5,252 bases of DNA from Planctomycetota bacterium (GTDB taxonomy: Bacteria > Planctomycetota > Phycisphaerae > Phycisphaerales > SM1A02): positions 1-5,252 of the forward strand of contig JADFGE010000234.1 in NCBI GenBank assembly GCA_022567855.1, given 5' to 3'. The position numbers and the translations under genes are program-made. Of this stretch, positions 4,306 to 5,252 are shown piece after piece. The notes below the pieces were generated by a model that saw only the letters and a list, made by a program, of their open reading frames with translations, did no database searches and was not told the origin of the DNA. The first letter of the stretch is position 1. Each line of letters starts with the position of its first letter.

Positions 4306-5211
4306 TCAAGCGGGATTCAAATCCGCGCCGCCGCCCGCTGAAGCGGGCTGCGCCGGCGCTGGTGGAGCGGGCGGCGCCACATCATCCCCGCCCAGCACCC
4401 CGCCTGAGATTCGCTTCACGAATCGGTCCCAGCAATCGACGCGGTACCCAGGCAACGGGCGACTCCGTCGTTCCACCGATTCGTAAATGAAACCCGCACA
4501 TTCTCGACACACAAAGCCGTCCGTATACCGCCGATACAACTCTTCCCTCGATGCCATCCCCATCGCCATCCGCATTGTCCAGATCGGCTGCGGCCAATAC
4601 AGATTCTTCATCCATTTGGCACACTTTGGGCATCGCATGAACGCCATGACGGTTGTCCGCAAGTAACGATGCGTGCGCAAAAAGGATTGTTGAAAGTCGT
4701 GGGGAACGCGCTGCGCAATGTATTGCCGGATCGTTCCCCACGGGCCGGCATAGACATCCCCCGCGGGATCGACCGGCGAGCGCGTCCAAACCCGTTTCTC
4801 GGAACACCGGTTTTTCTTGCCGCCTCGTTTGGGATAGACGTCCATAACGATGCGCCCCTTTTTCGCCCAGTTGTGGATCGTGCTTCGGTTCACGCCGAAT
4901 CGCTTGGCCGCAGCATTGATCGTCACGCCCGGCCAGGGGATCGTGATCGGTCCGCACAAGGTTCTGACCAATTCGCCGGTGAGCGTGATTCTTGCTACGG
5001 CACAGTCCGGGCCGTCATCATCGAATTGTTCATATTTTACGACTTCGCCGGTCGGAAGACGCCGATCGTGCGCGCGCAGAACGAGCGCCCAACTGCGCAA
5101 AGGGCGCTGGTAGGTCGGTCCGAGGCACCGCCGGAGTCGCCGCTGGGCCTCGTCAGGGTGGATTGCAGCGCGATGCCACGCCTCTGCCAATGCGCGATCA
5201 ATATCGTCCAT
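4306..5211 (-). CDS. HTH plus zinc-ribbon protein, unknown role
   Basis: A 301-residue protein, probably nucleic-acid binding. Residues 1-90 are a charged helical N-terminal region with EVVKYEQFDDDG-type strands. Residues 97-120 (containing AAAKRFGVNRSTIHNWAKKG) form a clear helix-turn-helix of the kind seen in small regulators, excisionases and transposase N-termini. A basic linker, KRGGKKNRC, follows. A zinc ribbon is formed by CPKC (194-197) and CREC (235-238), with LYWP between and GFIYES after. This matches the CPxC - LY-P - F-CR-C - L-Y-S pattern I know from small zinc-ribbon proteins of accessory regions, though the pairs here are farther apart (37 residues). The C-terminus is a Pro/Ala/Gly-rich disordered tail (from about 279). 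ATG 5211 is the natural start; no Shine-Dalgarno is present, and AT-rich TTTATA abuts it. No catalytic DDE, integrase or nuclease residues are visible. It may be a regulator or DNA-binding component of a lost mobile element, or a chromosomal factor. Confidence 0.78.
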   Translation of the reverse strand: MDDIDRALAEAWHRAAIHPDEAQRRLRRCLGPTYQRPLRSWALVLRAHDRRLPTGEVVKYEQFDDDGPDCAVARITLTGELVRTLCGPITIPWPGVTINAAAKRFGVNRSTIHNWAKKGRIVMDVYPKRGGKKNRCSEKRVWTRSPVDPAGDVYAGPWGTIRQYIAQRVPHDFQQSFLRTHRYLRTTVMAFMRCPKCAKWMKNLYWPQPIWTMRMAMGMASREELYRRYTDGFVCRECAGFIYESVERRSRPLPGYRVDCWDRFVKRISGGVLGGDDVAPPAPPAPAQPASAGGGADLNPA

Positions 5212-5234
5212 ATATAAAGGGGTGCGCGGGCAGA

Positions 5235-5248
5235 GGGGCGCGCGCCCC
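5235..5248. promoter_or_regulatory. 14-bp perfect GC palindrome upstream of the HTH/zinc-ribbon gene
   Basis: GGGGCGCGCGCCCC is its own reverse complement and ends 24 nt upstream of the ATG at 5211. It could be an operator for a dimeric protein, possibly the HTH protein itself, or a hairpin belonging to the gene beyond the window edge. GC-only palindromes arise easily in GC-rich DNA. Confidence 0.35.
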
Positions 5249-5252
5249 GGTG

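Noticed and set aside
3693..4490. Long plus-strand frame across the RRM gene
   Set aside because: It is antisense to a clear RRM with RNP1 and RNP2, and the Ala/Arg-rich translation is a shadow.
4669..5217. Plus-strand open frame opposite the HTH/zinc-ribbon gene
   Set aside because: No domain or motif is visible, and the minus strand carries the HTH and cysteine pairs in frame.

Overview
This 5.25 kb window is a gene-dense stretch of bacterial chromosome, roughly 60% GC by eye. It most likely comes from a planctomycete or a related lineage. That placement is an inference. It rests on the high GC, the scarcity of Shine-Dalgarno sequences before most starts, a small glycine-tailed RRM protein, and several hypothetical proteins of a style I associate with planctomycetes. 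No marker gene here proves the taxon.

Layout: (1) Positions 2-1154 hold the 3' end of a phospholipase D-type cardiolipin synthase on +, followed by a short gap. (2) Positions 1155-2501 hold two more + genes: a small helix-turn-helix regulator resembling the phage CII (CP76) family, then a compact beta-class DNA methyltransferase with no visible restriction partner. (3) Positions 2490-2594 are the gap between convergent genes. It holds a hairpin over the methyltransferase stop codon and a tandem array of six 8-bp units. (4) Positions 2595-3442 are on -: a 241-residue protein of unknown function preceded by a possible 41-codon ORF that overlaps it by 4 nt. (5) Positions 3443-3833 are mostly non-coding. 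They hold T8 and G8 runs, a possible 45-residue + ORF, and a REP-like hairpin flanked by 7-bp direct repeats. (6) Positions 3834-5211 are on -: a small RRM RNA-binding protein whose ribosome-binding site lies in two competing hairpins, and upstream of it a HTH plus zinc-ribbon protein of unknown role. A 14-bp perfect palindrome sits upstream of that last gene.

The genes do not form one obvious pathway. They cover lipid synthesis, DNA-binding regulation, DNA methylation, RNA binding and unknowns. The regulator and methyltransferase are adjacent on the same strand but separated by about 150 nt, so co-function is possible but unproven. I see no CRISPR array, tRNA, rRNA, transposase, toxin-antitoxin pair or complete restriction-modification system. 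The most interesting signals are the octamer array, the apparent change of coding frame just upstream of the unknown minus-strand gene, the hairpin-embedded ribosome-binding site of the RRM gene, and the REP-like hairpin between possible convergent genes.
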